A stretch of DNA of 64,000 nt from Pontibacter sp. Tf4 (GTDB taxonomy: Bacteria; Bacteroidota; Bacteroidia; Cytophagales; Hymenobacteraceae). This document shows, in pieces, positions 54,443 to 62,236 of this stretch. Positions within the stretch are counted from its first letter, which is position 1. The number at the start of each line of letters is the position of its first letter. The position numbers were made by a program, and so were the translations under genes. The notes under the pieces are model-generated. The model was not told the origin of the DNA and searched no databases. It worked only from the letters and a program-made list of their open reading frames with translations. The DNA is taken from NCBI RefSeq assembly GCF_014212495.1, contig NZ_JACKZC010000007.1, positions 62,001-126,000 on the forward strand, given 5' to 3'.

Positions 54443-54843
54443 ATAATGGTACTCGTAAGCTTATTGTTTGTTCTGATGGTAGAGGATACAGGGTTTAACT
54501 ATTTATACATTACGGTGAACTGCAGGAGCTTCTGTTGTTAAGAAGTAGCGGTTCCGGTTTTTTTGGTACATGTAGTCTGTTGTTGTTGGCAGGAATGCCG
54601 GTTTCAGGGATATGCTGAGTACGCAATCGGGGTGCAAAAGATTAGCACTTGTGCAAAATCTGAGATCCATTTTTGCTATATAAAGGTAAGTAACAGAGTA
54701 TGAGCGGCATATTTATACAGGATGCTATAGTTGCCGGAAGTGCCTGCGCAAAACTACAGACCAAGCTATAGTTTTATAGTTGGTGTTATCCTGTTGGGTC
54801 GGGTTGGTGTTTGGTAGCTTGGGAAGGTATGGCTGGTAAAGCA
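54443..54843. other. Gap upstream of cphA
   Basis: This 400-bp spacer lies between the cphA start and the tRNA-Cys terminator. It contains two CTATAG copies near 54.73 and 54.77 kb and short T-rich and GT-rich stretches. No gene, clear promoter match or known riboswitch was recognised. It presumably holds the cphA promoter. Confidence 0.4.
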
Positions 54844-54878
54844 AAAGCCCCGGCTGCTGGTGGCAACCGGGGCTTTAG
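54844..54878 (-). terminator. Terminator of the tRNA-Cys gene
   Basis: On the minus strand AAAGCCCCGG and CCGGGGCTTT form a perfect stem around TTGCCACCAGCAG, followed by TGCTTT. It lies a few bases after the tRNA 3' end. Confidence 0.85.
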
Positions 54879-54882
54879 TAAG

Positions 54883-54953
54883 AGGTAACGAGCGGATTCG
54901 AACCGCTGTAGCAGCTTTTGCAGAGCTGAGCCTAGCCACTCGGCCACGTTACC
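54883..54953 (-). tRNA. tRNA-Cys (GCA)
   Basis: The 71-nt gene on the minus strand folds into a full cloverleaf. The acceptor stem is GGTAACG/CGTTACC, the D-arm region GTGGCCGAGTGGCTAGGCTC, and the anticodon stem CAGCT/AGCTG with loop CTGCAAA giving anticodon GCA. The T-arm is GCGGTTCGAATCCGC. The discriminator base is T (U73), as expected for cysteine tRNA. CCA is not encoded. A good promoter precedes it and a terminator follows, so it is a single-gene transcript. Confidence 0.96.
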
Positions 54954-54966
54954 GTGATTGGGAGTG

Positions 54967-54997
54967 CAAATATACAAAGCTGTGTATACTTGTCAAA
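54967..54997 (-). promoter_or_regulatory. Bacteroidota-type promoter of tRNA-Cys
   Basis: On the minus strand TTTG (54997-54994) is followed by exactly 19 bases and TATATTTG (54974-54967). This matches the -33 and -7 elements of the Bacteroidota housekeeping sigma factor. Transcription should start a few bases before the tRNA 5' end. Confidence 0.8.
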
Positions 54998-55184
54998 CTA
55001 TAGAAGGTTATTTTTTGGCGACAAATAATTTACAAACCATAACTACCTGTGTATGAACTATACTTTTTTGGTCTGCGTCGGGATTATAGTTTATAGTTTG
55101 TTAGGATGGGGGACGACGAACTGATGTAGACGATGTGCGATGCATATCTGAGTATGAGGGCTGCACGTGGTTGGGCAATGTATT

Positions 55185-55739
55185 TTAATGCACACTTTCT
55201 TTCAATACTTTTCTATGGCCATTTGAAATGTAGCTGTAAAAGTTTCTGTCTATTTCTTTTAACTTATGCAGTTGAGTCGGAATAGTATGTTTTGGGTGTG
55301 GGCCACCGAATAGAAAATAGAAAAATGATTCTATCTCCTTGGGTTTCTTTGCCTTTAACATTTGGTAAGTTAAATCCACGTTTTCCATGACAAGAGGCTC
55401 CAAGCTGTGTTGCAGTTGACTAACTGCGTCAGCTTCCTATTTCCCGTTTATCCCTATTTTTATTGCCTTATTTATTTTCTCTTTCTTTGATACCTTGTCA
55501 AGAGCAAAGAATCTGGATATGTAGTCAAACGATTCTTCATACAACGGGCCAGGCTTATCTTCAACATAACCAAATATACTTTCAAATGTCCGAAAGTCGC
55601 TTGGGAAAAGGTTTAGGTATAGAATCTGGTTTTCTTTAGTATCAGCTCTTTTTAAGTTATTGAAGGATGACTCCAGTTTTTGAGTGTTTGAACCTTGAAA
55701 AAGTAAAACTGTTGACAATAACAATAAGAGAGTTTTCAT
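55185..55739 (-). pseudogene. Unknown secreted protein gene broken by one in-frame TAG
   Basis: A signal-bearing open frame of 100 residues (55739-55437, starting MKTLLLLLSTVLLFQGSN) ends at TAG. The same frame then continues without another stop for 83 codons to 55185 (EADAVSQLQHSLEPLVMENV, IESFFYFLFGGPHPKHTI). Nothing but the TAG separates them, so a single gene of about 184 codons with one nonsense codon is the simplest reading. TGG to TAG is one possible mutation, which would restore Gly-Lys-Trp-Glu-Ala-Asp. The family is not known to me. The gene is AT-rich compared with the surrounding genes. Alternatives are two separate small proteins or a sequencing error. Confidence 0.65.
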
Positions 55740-55827
55740 AATTTATATTTTGACCAACGTTTCGTATATAGCTTGTGCGAGGCGTAACCGAAGCATAGGG
55801 TATAAACTGTGTTGAGTAGAGTTATTT

Positions 55828-56505
55828 TTATTTCATTCTATACTTCTTTGACCACTCATCCACGCTTAGCGGCTTTGATTCGTTATTCGGGAAAGTGGCT
55901 TTTATGTATTGGTACTGTTCCTGTGTCAGGAAAACAGCTTCTCCGTCGTTACCGCCAGACATCAGGTATAGCCGTTCTGGTGATTTGCTTCTGCTTAATA
56001 TGTCATTCACCATTTCAGCGTACCGTTTCGCTGCTACACCCCAAGAGATTGCACTTCCTTGGTCGTTTCTGAAGATGACATACTCTTTGCCGTTCAACCA
56101 AATAATGTGGTTCAGTCCACCGCTTTGAGAGTATTCTTCTATTTCATTTTCTACCTTCAGATTTACATTCAGCTTCTTAAAGGTCCTTTCCATATCGGAG
56201 AGGTAACTTCTAAAACCACCTTCTTCATACAAGGTCTCTCCGTCAAGCCCATATAGCCTGTAATCTGCTGATTGATACTTAGGCATTTCATAAGTCGTCA
56301 CAAGTGCGCCATGTGTGGCGTAGCCTTCGGCAAGTGCTTTTTTTAATTCAGCTACTTTGCTTGATTGAGCATACTTGAAGTAACCAAGCGACTCAAGTTT
56401 TTGAACAACTTCTTTGCCTGAAGGCTTTTTCTGAAAAATGCTTTTGAAACTAAACAGCATGACTATTGAAGAAAGGCATAGGGTGAATAGTAGGACCTTT
56501 TTCAT
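55828..56505 (-). CDS. Secreted protein of unknown function
   Basis: The 225-residue precursor has an N-terminal hydrophobic segment (VLLFTLCLSSIVMLFSF) that acts as signal or anchor. The mature part is soluble and mixed alpha/beta, with KEVVQKLESLGYFKYAQSSK, LNHIIWLNGKEYVIFRN and RLYLMSGGNDGEAVFLTQEQ. No family is recognised and no catalytic pattern is evident. Base composition is AT-rich like the broken gene beside it, so the pair may be an acquired patch next to tRNA-Cys. The ATG at 56505 is the only sensible start. Confidence 0.72.
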   Translation of the reverse strand: MKKVLLFTLCLSSIVMLFSFKSIFQKKPSGKEVVQKLESLGYFKYAQSSKVAELKKALAEGYATHGALVTTYEMPKYQSADYRLYGLDGETLYEEGGFRSYLSDMERTFKKLNVNLKVENEIEEYSQSGGLNHIIWLNGKEYVIFRNDQGSAISWGVAAKRYAEMVNDILSRSKSPERLYLMSGGNDGEAVFLTQEQYQYIKATFPNNESKPLSVDEWSKKYRMK

Positions 56506-56699
56506 TGATTACAATTTTACTCAACTATATTATAAACCAAAACATAAGTTTATCTGCACTATGTACGTAATACTTGCTGCATGCTTTCGCGAATAGATAC
56601 TGTATAGTTGTCAGCTAATATAACTATAAATCGGATAGTGTTCTGTAATCCACAGAAGAAACTATAACACTTATAAATCCATTAAACTATAGCCAAAAC

Positions 56700-56736
56700 A
56701 AAAAGGCCCCGGATTGCTCCGGGGCCTTTCGTTATG
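56700..56736 (-). terminator. Terminator of rpsA
   Basis: On the minus strand AAAGGCCCCGGAGC and a near-complement ending CCGGGGCCTTT form a strong stem, followed by TTGTTTTGG. It lies about 15 bases after the rpsA stop codon. Confidence 0.92.
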
Positions 56737-56750
56737 TAACAAGCCTATTA

Positions 56751-58634
56751 CTAAGCGTTGTTCTCTTCTTCAGAAGCTTCTTCGTCAGAACCTTTTGCTT
56801 TTTTAGCAGCAGCTTCTAACTTTTTAACGCCAGCTTCTTTCTCGTTCTCCATCATCTGCTCTTTCAGGGCAGAAAGGGCATCCAGGTCACCAAGCGTTGA
56901 CTTGTTCTCGGCTTCTTTCGGAGCCTTAGGAGCTTTCTCTTTCTTCTCACCGGCAGCAGCTGGAGCTTTTTTGGTAGCTTTAGCTACACGGGCAGCATCT
57001 GCGCTCTCAGTGTGCGTAGCAGTATGAGAAAGGATGATCTTACGATCGTCTTTAGAGAACTCAGTTACTTTGAAATCAAGCGTTTCGCCAGCTTCAACCT
57101 GAGAACCATCTTCTTTTGCTAAGCCTTTAGGGAAAGCGAAACCTTCGATACCGTATGGTAACTCAAGTACAGCACCACGCTCAGATTTCTCCAGCACAGT
57201 AGCTTTGTGTACTGAACCTACGTTGAATACAGACTCAAACGTATCCCAAGGGTTCTCCTCAAGCTGCTTGTGACCCAGCGCAAGTCTTCTGTTAGGAACA
57301 TCCAGCTCCAGAACAACTACATCCAGGTTATCACCAACTTTTACGAACTCAGATGGGTGCTTAATCTTCTTAGTCCAGGAAAGATCAGAAACGTGTACCA
57401 GACCGTCAACACCTTCTTCCAGCTCCAGGAACAGACCGAAGTTTGTCAGGTTACGAACTACGCCAGTGTGCTTAGTGCCTACTGCATATTTCGTTAACAC
57501 ATCTTCTTTTGTCCAAGGATCTTCAGTAAGCTGCTTAATGCCCAGAGACATTTTGCGCTCTTCTCTGTCCAGAGTCAATACAACTGCCTCAACCTCGTCG
57601 CCTTGCTTAATGAAGTCTTGTGGGTTGCGCAGGTGCTGAGACCATGACATTTCAGAAACGTGGATAAGACCTTCAACACCTGGCATAAGCTCCAGGAACG
57701 CGCCGTAATCAGCTACGTTAACGATCTTACCTTTAACTCTTGAACCAACTTCAACCTCAGCAGGAAGTGCATCCCACGGATGTGGCGTAAGCTGCTTCAT
57801 ACCCAGAGAGATACGCTTCTTATCTTCATCAAAGTCAAGAACTACAATCTGTACTTTCTGGTCAAGCTGCAATACTTCTTCCGGGTGGTTGATACGGCCC
57901 CATGAAATATCTGTAATGTGAAGCAGGCCGTCTACGCCACCAAGGTCGATGAACACACCGAAGTTTGTCATGTTCTTGATAACGCCTTCCAGAACCTGAC
58001 CTTTTTCCAGGTTGTTCAGGATGGCTGCACGCTGCTGCTCCAGGTCTTTCTCGATAAGTACTTTGTGAGATACAACCACGTTGTCGAAAGCGGCGTTGAT
58101 TTTCACAACTTTCACTTCCATTTTCTTACCTACAAACACATCGAAGTCGCGGATAGGCTTAACGTCGATCTGAGAACCTGGCAAGAACGCTTCAACACCG
58201 TAAAGGTCCATGATAAGACCACCTTTGGTTCTTCTCTTAACGATACCTTCCAGAATGTTGTCATTCTCAAGTGCATCGTAGATTTTAGCCCAGGCAGAAA
58301 CGATTTTCGCCTTCTTGCGAGACAAGATAAGCTGACCGTTTGGATCTTCCTGGTCTTCGATAAATACTTCAACTTCGTCACCGATTTTCAGATCAGGCAT
58401 GTCTCTGAATTCTGAAGTAGCAACCAAGCCGTCAGATTTGAAACCGATGTTCAGGATCACATCACGATCAGTGATACCAACCACAGTTCCTTTAACAACC
58501 TCCTGCTCCTGTACGGTAGTCAGGGTGTCGTCATACATTTTTTCCATTTCGGCTTTCTCTTCTTTGCTGTAGCCGCCGCCGAAACCTTGAGACTCAAACT
58601 TGTCCCAATCGAAATTTTCTGGAGAATTACTCAT
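56751..58634 (-). CDS. rpsA: 30S ribosomal protein S1
   Basis: The 627-residue protein carries six S1 RNA-binding domains. They open at VVKGTVVGITDRDVILNIG, ILEGIVKRRTKGGLIMDLYG, VLEGVIKNMTNFGVFIDLGG, RVKGKIVNVADYGAFLELMP, HTGVVRNLTNFGLFLELEEG and HKATVLEKSERGAVLELPYG. The acidic N-terminus and the Lys/Ala/Glu-rich tail (AAAKKAKGSDEEASEEENN) are usual for Bacteroidota S1. The ATG at 58634 is chosen; an in-frame GTG nine codons upstream is less likely. S1 promotes initiation on structured mRNAs, notable in a genome whose genes lack Shine-Dalgarno leaders. Confidence 0.95.
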   Translation of the reverse strand: MSNSPENFDWDKFESQGFGGGYSKEEKAEMEKMYDDTLTTVQEQEVVKGTVVGITDRDVILNIGFKSDGLVATSEFRDMPDLKIGDEVEVFIEDQEDPNGQLILSRKKAKIVSAWAKIYDALENDNILEGIVKRRTKGGLIMDLYGVEAFLPGSQIDVKPIRDFDVFVGKKMEVKVVKINAAFDNVVVSHKVLIEKDLEQQRAAILNNLEKGQVLEGVIKNMTNFGVFIDLGGVDGLLHITDISWGRINHPEEVLQLDQKVQIVVLDFDEDKKRISLGMKQLTPHPWDALPAEVEVGSRVKGKIVNVADYGAFLELMPGVEGLIHVSEMSWSQHLRNPQDFIKQGDEVEAVVLTLDREERKMSLGIKQLTEDPWTKEDVLTKYAVGTKHTGVVRNLTNFGLFLELEEGVDGLVHVSDLSWTKKIKHPSEFVKVGDNLDVVVLELDVPNRRLALGHKQLEENPWDTFESVFNVGSVHKATVLEKSERGAVLELPYGIEGFAFPKGLAKEDGSQVEAGETLDFKVTEFSKDDRKIILSHTATHTESADAARVAKATKKAPAAAGEKKEKAPKAPKEAENKSTLGDLDALSALKEQMMENEKEAGVKKLEAAAKKAKGSDEEASEEENNA

Positions 58635-58739
58635 ATTGTTCTGTTGCTCTGGAGAAGCCACCGGCTTAGAGCAATGGGCCGGTTTGGTTTAGTTTTACAT
58701 TTCCCTGTAGTTCAGGGCTCATCCACCCGGATGAAAGCG

Positions 58740-58771
58740 CAAAAGTAAAACTTTTTCAGTTGAAAAACCAA
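58740..58771 (-). promoter_or_regulatory. Candidate promoter of rpsA
   Basis: On the minus strand TTG (58771-58769), 21 bases and TACTTTTG (58747-58740) resemble the -33 and -7 elements. The predicted leader is about 100 bases. Confidence 0.5.
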
Positions 58772-58817
58772 TGCTTACAAGGGAAAGTGTAAAGTAATGT
58801 AGCAAAGGGGGTTAAGT

Positions 58818-59520
58818 GTTTAGTTGATGGTTGTTGGTTGTTGGTTGTTGGTTGGAGGTTGTTGGATTGTTGTCTGAATCAGGATTTGCAGGATTAGTGG
58901 ATTTTTAGGATTTGGGTTTTGCTCTAGTTTGAGCCATAGTTTTATAGTTGCTGCAGTACATTTCAATGTTAAATTTCACTGGCGCGAGTCTCCAGACTCG
59001 TGACTTTTTATGACGTTGAGTCTCCCGACTCAACTGGCCCGACAGGGACAGGAATGGCAAAGGCGGTCGCTATAGTTTCATGTTTACGGTCAGTCATCCC
59101 CCTGCCCCCTTCAAAGGGGGACTTTTCTGCTACTGCTATAGTTAGCAGCTATAGTTTTATAGTTTCCGTGGTCCAACCACCCCAACCCCTCAGAGCTACG
59201 CTCGCTACTTACGAAATCGCTTCTAAGTAGTCTAAGGCGGGGAGCTTTTCTGTTCCTGCTATAGTTTAGCCGCTATAGTTGGTGGCTATAGTTCCGATCA
59301 GCATTAACCACTTCGCTGTTTCGGACATCCGTGTACGAAACCCACCTGCTGCGGACGTCCACGTCTGCGTAATACCCGTAGCTATAGTTGGGAAAACAGG
59401 TAATCTCTGGTAGCCTTAAATCCGGAAACGGAAGTCAGTCTGAGCAAACTATAGTTGCGGTTATAAGGCTATAGTTGCAGCTATAGTTCGGACTGGTTTT
59501 ATAGTTTGGGGTCCGTATAA
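58818..59520 (+). repeat. Composite hairpin-repeat block F, reduced
   Basis: The 1-kb gap between rpsA and the HNH gene has no supported gene. It starts with GGTTGTT heptamers (58829-58866), then CTGAATCAGGATTTGCAGGA, GGCGCGAGTCTCCAGACTCG, GTTGAGTCTCCCGACTCAAC, CATCCCCCTGCCCCCTTCAA and a CCACCCCAACCCCTC...GGCGGGGA module split by an extra ~42-bp hairpin unit (59190-59231, arms CTACTTA/TAAGTAG). A GGACATCC/GGACGTCC-like module pair follows. Many CTATAG copies are present. The 120-bp structured element is missing. The remaining bases to 59673 are AT-rich. Confidence 0.8.
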
Positions 59521-59673
59521 CAGGCACATAACAAGCACCTCGTCAGTCTCAATCTCAAAACCCCTGTTTATACTTTTTACTTATAGCTACACTTTAGTTA
59601 ATCAAACTATAACTGCTGATTAACTGTAGTTTATATAGTAGAAACTAAATATTTTAGCACAGCTATAGTTACA

Positions 59674-60177
59674 CTATTCCTTCACACCAAGGTACATTCC
59701 CCAGTCCTGGTTGGCTGGTGTTAGCTGCATTTTCAGGAAATACTGGAGCGAGGGCCTGATGGGTTTTCGAAGTAGTTTAAGACCAGCCTCCTCGGGGGTG
59801 CGGTCGCCTTTGCGGGTGTTGCAGCGCGAGCAGGCCGTCACCAGATTCAGCCAGTTGGTCTCCCCTCCCCTGCTTCGGGGCAGCAGGTGGTCCAGGGTCA
59901 GGTTGCGGGCGTTGCCACAATACTGGCAGGTATAGTTGTCGCGGCGCATAATGTTATGGCGGCTCAGGGCAATGCCGTGGTAAGGCACATGCACATAGCG
60001 CTGCAACCGGATAACCGACGGCACAGGAAACGTTGTAGAAACGGTACGGAGAGATTCAATTTCCGACTTCGTTACCATCTCGGCTTTGTCGAGGTAAACG
60101 AGCAGGAAAGCTTTGTAAATAGAACAGACAGCAATGGCACTGAAGTCCTGGTTCAGGATGAGAACTTTATCTTTCAT
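59674..60177 (-). CDS. HNH endonuclease domain protein
   Basis: The 167-residue protein has an N-terminal segment (KVLILNQDFSAIAVCSIYKA) and an HNH nuclease module. The zinc Cys pair is in CQYCG, the HNH core is LDHLLPRSRGG and NLVTACSRCNTRKGD. Stand-alone HNH proteins of this layout are common in Bacteroidota and have no proven role; defence or repair are both possible. No restriction or toxin partner is adjacent. The ATG at 60177 fits the conserved N-terminus; a GTG nine bases upstream also exists. Confidence 0.9.
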   Translation of the reverse strand: MKDKVLILNQDFSAIAVCSIYKAFLLVYLDKAEMVTKSEIESLRTVSTTFPVPSVIRLQRYVHVPYHGIALSRHNIMRRDNYTCQYCGNARNLTLDHLLPRSRGGETNWLNLVTACSRCNTRKGDRTPEEAGLKLLRKPIRPSLQYFLKMQLTPANQDWGMYLGVKE

Positions 60178-60257
60178 GGGGAGCACAGTAAACTATAACA
60201 TAAGCTTCTACGGAAAAAACCGGTCGCCTACGGTGCCAGCACCCAGAAAATTAAGTT

Positions 60258-61037
60258 CTAAGCTGCAAAAATACGCTTGATAATGCGGAGCTTATGGGAA
60301 TAACGCTTGCGGGCTGCGTTGTAAATGCCGTTGTGGTCCAGGGTATCAATGCGCACTTCGCCGCTGGCATGCATGATCTTCTGGTCCTCCAACACAATGC
60401 CTACATGGATGATACGACCTTCCTCATTATCGAAAAAGGCCAGATCGCCGGGCTGTGTCTGGTTCACAAAATGTACCTCCTGGCCAGCTGAAACCTGCTG
60501 ATAGGCATCGCGCGGCAGCTGCACGCCGCAAATACCATATACCTGCTGCGCAAAACCAGAGCAATCAATCCCGAACACTGATTTACCGCCCCACAGGTAA
60601 GGCGCTTTCATAAAGTTATGGGCTACTTTTACCAGCTGCGCTATAGTTGCTTCGGTTTCCGGATTAGAGGCGCGACCGCTATAGTGGTACACCTGCTCCC
60701 CGATACGCACATTCATGCCATCAAAAAACGGCAGATACGCGCCAATGCCTACCGGAATACGCTCGTCAGCATTACTGATAACCTGCACCAGGTCCATCGT
60801 ACGCGGGTGTTGCGCCTGCTTCCATTCTTGGTAGTACTCTCTCGAAATCGGTGTATGCTGGTTCTGGTCTATCCAAGCCTGGTAGCCATCGGTAGCCAAC
60901 TGTATGCGCACCCATTTCTCCTGGCGGCTGATGATCTCATAGCACTCCCCAAAAAGCACCTGCGTTACCAGTTCGGCTCTGTTAGATGGTTCGGCGCGCA
61001 TCGGCACCAGGCTCAGCATACTTATTCCGTAGTCCAC
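60258..61037 (-). CDS. NlpC/P60 (C40) peptidase with SH3-like domains
   Basis: The 259-residue protein has two SH3b-like domains in the first 125 residues (RAEPSNRAELVTQVLFGECY is typical). The C-terminal NlpC/P60 domain has Cys159 in GIDCSGFAQQVYG and His211 in HVGIVLEDQ, with a third polar residue downstream. Such enzymes cut gamma-D-glutamyl-diaminopimelate bonds in peptidoglycan peptides. No signal peptide is seen, so a cytoplasmic recycling role, as in YkfC-like enzymes, is more likely than an exported one. Octamer repeats lie on both sides of its upstream gap. Confidence 0.9.
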   Translation of the reverse strand: MDYGISMLSLVPMRAEPSNRAELVTQVLFGECYEIISRQEKWVRIQLATDGYQAWIDQNQHTPISREYYQEWKQAQHPRTMDLVQVISNADERIPVGIGAYLPFFDGMNVRIGEQVYHYSGRASNPETEATIAQLVKVAHNFMKAPYLWGGKSVFGIDCSGFAQQVYGICGVQLPRDAYQQVSAGQEVHFVNQTQPGDLAFFDNEEGRIIHVGIVLEDQKIMHASGEVRIDTLDHNGIYNAARKRYSHKLRIIKRIFAA

Positions 61038-61042
61038 GACTT

Positions 61043-61197
61043 TTGAATTATGAATTAAAAATTATGAATTATGAATGGGAGGTAATTTATAGTTTATCCC
61101 TTCTAAAAGGCTACTAATTCACTATGATTTATACTTTAATACAGAATTATTAACTCGAAATTACATTCATAATTCGAAATTCATAATTCATAATTGC
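61043..61197. repeat. AT-rich octamer runs between smpB and the NlpC/P60 gene
   Basis: Two runs of AATTATGA/AATTCATA-type octamers (61043-61076 and 61160-61197) face each other as imperfect inverted copies. They belong to the same octamer family as the array at 38.69 kb. Confidence 0.6.
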
Positions 61198-61209
61198 GCG
61201 CTGACGCGC

Positions 61210-61677
61210 TTAGTATCCGCTTCTGTCCAGTTCGCGTTTTATGTCTTTTGCTTTGATGTCTTCGCGCTTGTCGTGTAGCTTTTTACCGCGGGCCAGGGCA
61301 ATCTCTACCTTGGCAAAGCCACGGTCGTTTATGAACACGCGCGTCGGGATGATGGTGACACCCTGCTCCTGCGCCCCTTTTTCAAGTTTAGCGAGTTCGC
61401 GTTTATTTAGCAGCAGTTTGCGGGCGCGCATAGGTTCGTGGTTATAGTGCGTACCTTCGGTGTAGGTAGAAATGTGCATGTTGTGCAGCCATAGTTCACC
61501 TTTCTGAAACACACAATACCCGTCCTGCATGTTCACCTTGCCTTCGCGTATCGATTTGATCTCGGTACCCATCAGCATGATGCCGGCGGTGTACTTATCC
61601 AGGAACTGGTACTCGAAGGAGGCCCTGCGGTTAACGATGTTTACGTGTTTCTGTATTCTGTCCTTGTCTTTGGCCAT
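61210..61677 (-). CDS. smpB: SsrA-binding protein SmpB
   Basis: The 155-residue protein binds tmRNA and starts trans-translation on stalled ribosomes. Family segments are NRRASFEYQFLDKYTAGIML, GTEIKSIREGKVNMQDGY, ARKLLLNKRELAKLEK and VEIALARGKKLHDKREDIKA. The C-terminal tail is basic and ends KDIKRELDRSGY. The start codon directly follows the stop of the hot-dog thioesterase gene (TAA then ATG, no gap), so the two are translated from one mRNA. The tmRNA gene itself was not found in the window. Confidence 0.96.
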   Translation of the reverse strand: MAKDKDRIQKHVNIVNRRASFEYQFLDKYTAGIMLMGTEIKSIREGKVNMQDGYCVFQKGELWLHNMHISTYTEGTHYNHEPMRARKLLLNKRELAKLEKGAQEQGVTIIPTRVFINDRGFAKVEIALARGKKLHDKREDIKAKDIKRELDRSGY

Positions 61678-62073
61678 TTATGCTTGCTTAGGTGCCAAAA
61701 CTTTGGCTAATTTTTCTTTTTTCAAAATTTTCTGACCTGTTTCTCCGTCGGCCACTAATCTGTCGCCTACGCGGGCTTCGTAACTGCAGATCACTTCGTG
61801 GCCGTTTACTGCTTTTAGGGTGGCAACTATAGCTATAGTTTCACTTTCAAAAGCAGGGCCTTTATGACTGATCGTCAGAAATGTACCCACCCCTTCTTCA
61901 TCCTTTTCTTTCATCTCCAAAACGAACAACCTGCCGGCCCACTCCGCCGCCTGCGCCAGCGCAAACGTAGAGCAAACCGCATGCACCAGGCCATCCTCAA
62001 AACGCGCAAAGTCCGCAGCAGTTACAAGCTTCTGGTATAGTTTAGTATCTCCGATCTGGAATGGGTTATTCAT
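61678..62073 (-). CDS. FlK-like hot-dog thioesterase
   Basis: The 131-residue protein resembles fluoroacetyl-CoA thioesterase FlK-type hot-dog proteins. It has VHAVCSTFALAQAAEWAGRL at residues 30-49, where the family has Thr/Ser and Glu, then GVGTFLTISHKGPAFESETI with the family His, and a C-terminal strand VGDRLVADGETGQKIL. Most relatives act on unknown acyl-CoA esters; fluoroacetate resistance should not be assumed. It is directly upstream of smpB. A double CTATAG (61829-61842) is read as Thr-Ile-Ala-Ile-Val. The start is 1 base from the inverted repeat that separates it from tsaD. Confidence 0.75.
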   Translation of the reverse strand: MNNPFQIGDTKLYQKLVTAADFARFEDGLVHAVCSTFALAQAAEWAGRLFVLEMKEKDEEGVGTFLTISHKGPAFESETIAIVATLKAVNGHEVICSYEARVGDRLVADGETGQKILKKEKLAKVLAPKQA

Positions 62074-62236
62074 TGGACCAGTGATTAAGGGGATTATACT
62101 TATTGATTATGATTTAGGTCTGAATATGAACTTTCGGGATTATCAGATTTACAGGACTTTGATTATCACTTCTCTTTTTTAGTCTCCTTTTCAATAATCC
62201 TGTTAAATCAGAAAAATCGGGTTAATCACTGGTCAG
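62074..62236. repeat. Inverted repeat CCAGTGATTAA...TTAATCACTGG
   Basis: The whole space between tsaD and the thioesterase gene is one element with inverted ends. The left arm is GGACCAGTGATTAAGGGGAT; the right arm, read in reverse complement, is TGACCAGTGATTAACCCGAT. The inside carries AT-rich GGATT/AATCC phrases. The tsaD stop codon TGA is the first three bases of the right arm. A third copy is at 28886. Confidence 0.8.

Noticed and set aside
54786..54977. Open frame overlapping tRNA-Cys
   Set aside because: It covers the tRNA and its terminator, both of which are strongly supported.
59000..59230. Open frame of 76 codons in block F
   Set aside because: It is made of repeat modules and a nested hairpin insert, with no protein-like composition.
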